The position numbers and the translations under genes are program-made. From positions 7,369,501 through 7,433,500 of the forward strand of contig JAMPIT010000258.1 of the NCBI GenBank assembly GCA_026261815.1: a DNA stretch of 64,000 nucleotides, read 5' to 3'. The stretch is from Monarcha castaneiventris obscurior (lineage: Eukaryota; Chordata; Aves; Passeriformes; Monarchidae). Every line of letters begins with the position of its first letter. The stretch's first letter is position 1. Positions 63,011 through 64,000 of this stretch are shown in pieces. A model generated the notes under the pieces. That model was not told the DNA's origin. It was given only the letters and a program-made list of their open reading frames with translations, and did no database searches.

Positions 63011-64000
63011 AAGATACCAGGATAGTGTGAAATTTCTCATCTTATTCAAAACTTGCAGCACATGCTGCTTCTCGCCTCCCTTTAGTGGGGTTTTTGCCTG
63101 AATGACAAGAACGTCCCTCGTGCATTGACCCAAGGGAAGGAGGGATGTGGCTGTGAGGGGCTTGTACTCCATAAACACACCGAGTCAGGAAAAGGAGGCT
63201 CCCTCCTCAAAAAATACAGAACTATTTCTCATGATTGAAAATGGAGGTTTGTTCCTTGCCGTGAATTTCCTGTTTATATTTTTTTTTTCCAATTCAGCTG
63301 TGACCAAAGCAGAGGCTGCACACCCTGGGGAGGTCTGTGAGCCCAGCTGTGTGTGCCACACCTCCCAAGCCCAGGATCCACTAATGTGCAGCCGTGGTGC
63401 AGGATGCTTCCTGCACTTCCCTCTTACACCTTGCTTGACTTTTTAATTGAGGTTGTGTGTTATTGGGGCCAGAGAGTCTCTCTGAGCCTGCCTAGATCAC
63501 ACTTGGTATCAGCCGGGAATGGCCATTTCCGTGTGTTGCCTTCTCCCAGGAGGCTGGAGGAGAGCAAGAGGCATGGCAGAAGCCTTCTCCTCCCTCAGCT
63601 CTTGCTTGGCATTGAGGATAGGTCAGGAACCATCCCTTCTGTCTTCCTCTCACGCCCAGCTCATGTGTTGTGCCAGGCTGGGGCTCTGGGAAGTAAATTC
63701 AGGGGTGGATCCAGCTGTGACCCAGCTGTGCTCTGGGCAGCAGCGATGGAAAAGGCCAGGGAGCAGCACAGTTATCTCTGGCCCTTGCACCCACCTGGCA
63801 TTGCCATTCCTTTCCTGCCTGGAAGTTTTCTGTCCATCGTGGCTTTTATTGCCCAGAGAGTGCTGTCACCACAGGACAGATACAGGGGTTGCTGCTTTGC
63901 TCACCATTACTTAAAAAAATCTCCCTTGTGAAAAAAAAAAAAAAGCTGTCAGCCTTTATCTTAAAACAAATCCCAGGTTTGCAAAAGGGTTCCTATCTAC

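Larger units (their letters stand above)
57483..64000 (+). other. AGBL4: AGBL4 intron, 5' part (downstream of the NPDG exon)
   Basis: About 6.5 kb following the donor gtatgg. The next expected CCP6 block (CSLMGFDLNRHW, with the Asn-Arg pair that binds the substrate carboxylate) was not found, so the intron continues beyond the window. It contains a clear CR1 LINE 3' end at 58.4-58.6 kb, a short TG/TA repeat at 62.45 kb, a possible conserved element at 62.8-63.0 kb and a GC-richer stretch from about 63.3 kb with two overlapping open frames. Confidence 0.85.

Noticed and set aside
1..64000. Nested gene (BEND5 lies inside AGBL4 in mammals)
   Set aside because: No minus-strand exon with a recognisable BEN-domain or other protein signature was found; if present in this species it is in another intron.
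1..64000. CRISPR arrays, operons or other prokaryotic systems
   Set aside because: No spaced identical repeats, no tandem long open frames and no ribosome-binding-site pattern; the splice-interrupted enzyme and CR1 repeats show nuclear vertebrate DNA.

Overview
The window reads as vertebrate, most likely bird, nuclear DNA. It contains two spliced coding exons with consensus splice sites in very large introns, no long open frames of bacterial type, few interspersed repeats, and repeats of the CR1 LINE type that dominates bird genomes, including one clear CR1 3' end. I cannot fix the bird order from the sequence alone.

The only gene I can support is AGBL4, encoding cytosolic carboxypeptidase 6 (CCP6), a zinc enzyme of family M14 that removes glutamates from tubulin and other proteins. 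It runs on the + strand. One exon (33454-33543) carries the HxxE zinc-binding motif, here HSGE. The next exon (57368-57482) carries the NPDG motif and the start of the codon for the substrate-binding arginine. Both exon ends at the shared junction are in phase 1, so they join in frame as G|GT (Gly). The window therefore holds more than 33 kb of the upstream intron, a complete 23,824-base intron, and about 6.5 kb of the downstream intron. No start codon, stop codon, promoter or UTR of this gene is present, and I found no exon of a nested gene.

The rest is intron. It holds CR1 LINE fragments (about 6.6, 18.5, 23.5, 56.1 and 58.4 kb), MIR-like ancient SINE pieces (6.7 and 13.3 kb), a bird interspersed repeat that is probably of endogenous retroviral origin (31.5 kb), AT-rich microsatellites (4.6, 22.9, 51.6 and 62.4 kb), a 99-bp tandem duplication (2.8 kb), a G-quadruplex motif (20.3 kb) and a CTCF-like site (37.8 kb). 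Several AT-rich stretches dense in homeodomain-type, POU or RFX-like words look like conserved noncoding elements, but that needs alignment.

The points most worth checking are the HPGE-to-HSGE change in the catalytic motif, two possible in-frame 3' splice sites 27 bases apart before the second exon, and a near-perfect 14-bp-arm palindrome of homeodomain sites at 53.9 kb. I see no sign of a novel multi-gene system; the region is ordinary large-intron sequence around a conserved enzyme.
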